64,000 nucleotides of DNA, taken from assembly GCA_013339765.2 (NCBI GenBank), contig JABSTR010003165.1, positions 1 to 64,000 on the forward strand, read 5' to 3'. Made by a program: the position numbers and the translations under genes. The notes under the pieces are model-generated. The model saw only the letters and a list, made by a program, of their open reading frames with translations. It had not been told where the DNA came from and made no database searches. Below, piece after piece: positions 62,731 to 64,000 of the stretch (position 1 is its first letter; each line of letters starts with the position of its first letter). The DNA is from Haemaphysalis longicornis. Taxonomy: Eukaryota > Arthropoda > Arachnida > Ixodida > Ixodidae.

Positions 62731-62899
62731 GCCGCGCCAAGGTGAGTAACTGTAGGCGCGTCGTGAAGCTCGCGGAGGACGTCAGAGCGGAGATGCTGAG
62801 GCAGAGCAAGTAGCTTGTGAGACCCGTCCTTGCGAGAGTTTCGGCGGAACAAGACGCCATCAGGAAGCCTAAATCCGCGCGTAGAAGGCTCGGCCGGCT

Positions 62900-63316
62900 C
62901 GGAGCTGATACGTTCGATGATCTGTCAAAGAGACGGATCACGGCCCTGATGGTCAGCAATGTTGAGCAAGTCCGACAGAGCGAATACGCCAGGGTCGTCA
63001 TCGTTGTCTCGAGGGCGGGAGGGTCAACAGGGTGACGAGACAGGCAGTCCGCGTCCCTGTGCTTGCGACCGGACTTGTAGGCGACCGAGTAGTCGTATTC
63101 CTGTAGCCGTAATGCCCAACGACCAAGTCGTCCGGTTGGGTCCTTTAGAGTGCAAAGCCAGCATAACGCATGGTGATCTGTAACTACGGCGAATGATTTG
63201 CCGTACAAATATGGACGGAACTTGCTTACAGCCCATACAAGTGCGAGGCATTAACGCTCAGTGATAAAATAGTTGCGCTCGGCAGGACACAAAAGGCGAG
63301 TGGCAACGCTATCACA
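62900..63316 (-). pseudogene. Gypsy D RNase H C-terminal part
   Basis: The minus strand reads LLCPAERNYFITER, CLALVWAVSKFRPY and YGKSFAVVTDHHALCWLCTL, GRWALRLQEYDYSVAYKSGR and KHRDADCLSRHPVD. These are consecutive blocks of gypsy RNase H and its connection to integrase, with TDHHALCW intact. One stop replaces the Glu codon of the RECLAL motif (reads ER-stop-CLAL). The part before LLCPAERN, including the YTDAS strand, and all of RT are missing. Confidence 0.85.
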
Positions 63317-64000
63317 CTATAACGGGCGGCCGTCCAAATCAAAGATGTCCCGGTAGGATGCCAGTATCTTGTGCAGTAGGCGAGATTGTGAGGCGAAAAT
63401 GTCTGACGTCATCATCTTAGTTAAGTCATTGGAGGTCGGCGGTTGATCTTTTAGACCGTCGGGCGCACTTGGAGAGACATCAGTTGACAAGGAAGAGAGC
63501 TGGCATCCATCGAGGGGACAAGCAGTGGCCAGTGACATTTCCAGCTGAAGCACGTGGCAGGAAGGACCAATATTCAAGAATGGCAAGCTTATTTGATTTT
63601 GTACGAACGCGAGGACTGTATGAGGAAGCGCCTCGTCGTGTTGTTGGAGAACATCAGCCAGAGAGGAAACAATGTACTCGCCGTCCGGGACAGGTAGCAT
63701 GGGGACAAAGGGACGTAGGTTATGGCTTTTGGAGCTAATCGGAGGTGTTCGGCAGAGAATAGACGGAGATAAGGTTCAGTGGTGGCAACAGGACTGATCG
63801 GCAGATCCAGTCGGAGCATAGCGGATGTGCAGTCAATGAGGGTTGAGTGGTCAGCAAGAAAATCGAGACAAAAAATAATGTCATGTGGGCACGTGTCCAG
63901 GACGGTGAACAGGACTGGAATTTTGTTTCCTGCGATGCAAATTTGAGCTGTGCAGAGACCTGCTACGGTGGGCGTCCGGCGGGCGACTCGTACAACGTTG
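63317..64000 (-). pseudogene. Gypsy D protease end and protease-RT spacer
   Basis: From 64000 down the minus strand reads GNKIPVLFTVLDTCPHDIIF, CLDFLADHSTLIDCTSAMLR and LDLPISPV, the retropepsin C-terminal half with the I(I/L)GLDFL and IDCxxxxLxL strands. 63700-63317 reads ISLPFLNIGPSCHVLQLEMS, LDGCQLSSLSTDVSPSAPDG and LHKILASYRDIFDLDGRPL, the usual spacer ending just before RT. The catalytic Asp lies beyond the window. RT should follow, but RNase H sequence follows instead. Confidence 0.83.

Larger units (their letters stand above)
61075..64000 (-). mobile_element. Ty3/gypsy element D (minus strand), runs off the window
   Basis: On the minus strand: protease (64000 to about 63700), protease-RT spacer (63700-63317), RNase H end (63316-62900), integrase (62730-62346 and 61860-61075). 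RT is deleted between spacer and RNase H. An LTR-like insertion (61863-62345) splits integrase. Confidence 0.85.

Overview
This is eukaryotic repeat-rich DNA with no intact host protein-coding gene that I can support. The elements are CR1/L2-like, I/Nimb-like and RTE LINEs, short-LTR Ty3/gypsy elements, a BEL/Pao element and a Tigger/pogo transposase. Their protein signatures look like those I associate with ixodid ticks, so an arthropod, probably a hard tick, is my inference. Nearly every coding region is broken, so this looks like old transposon-graveyard sequence. All family assignments rest on motifs recognised by eye; no database search was possible.

Layout. 1-245 and 5216-14318 are two parts of one very large degenerate ACACGC/GTGTGC array, split by a minus-strand CR1-like LINE (246 to about 4760). 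The array switches strand several times. It ends exactly inside another LINE fragment, at a 2A-like motif (14319-14927). 14929-16635 is a Ty3/gypsy remnant in which reverse transcriptase, RNase H and most of integrase are replaced by a GC-rich fragment resembling host p190RhoGAP. A broken THAP-domain exon lies near 17.2 kb. 19048-26878 is a minus-strand gypsy element carrying an RTE LINE inside its LTR, a second gypsy element (plus strand) inside its integrase, and a fold-back element. 27.3-30.3 kb is an I/Nimb-like LINE. 30.3-35.2 kb is mostly unassigned AT-rich DNA. A Tigger transposase (minus strand, 35.66-41.82 kb) is split by a BEL/Pao element (36839-41655). A gypsy element follows (about 41.83-45.3 kb) that itself holds an inverted piece of BEL. 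46.7-51.5 kb is a plus-strand CR1-like LINE with a solo LTR in ORF1. 53.1-56.3 kb is an L2-like LINE (minus). 57.1-58.3 kb and 60.1-61.1 kb are I/Nimb or R1-like fragments. 58.7-60.1 kb is a second copy of the L2-like LINE family. 61.1-64.0 kb is a minus-strand gypsy element that runs off the window.

The genes do not form a pathway. What links them is nesting: several insertions can be dated relative to each other because an uninterrupted paralogue lies in the same window. The most notable items are the host-gene capture in the gypsy element, the strand-switching Z-DNA-prone array with an inverted higher-order duplication, the 2A motif cut at the array edge, and tandem 270-290 bp units at the 5' ends of three LINE copies.
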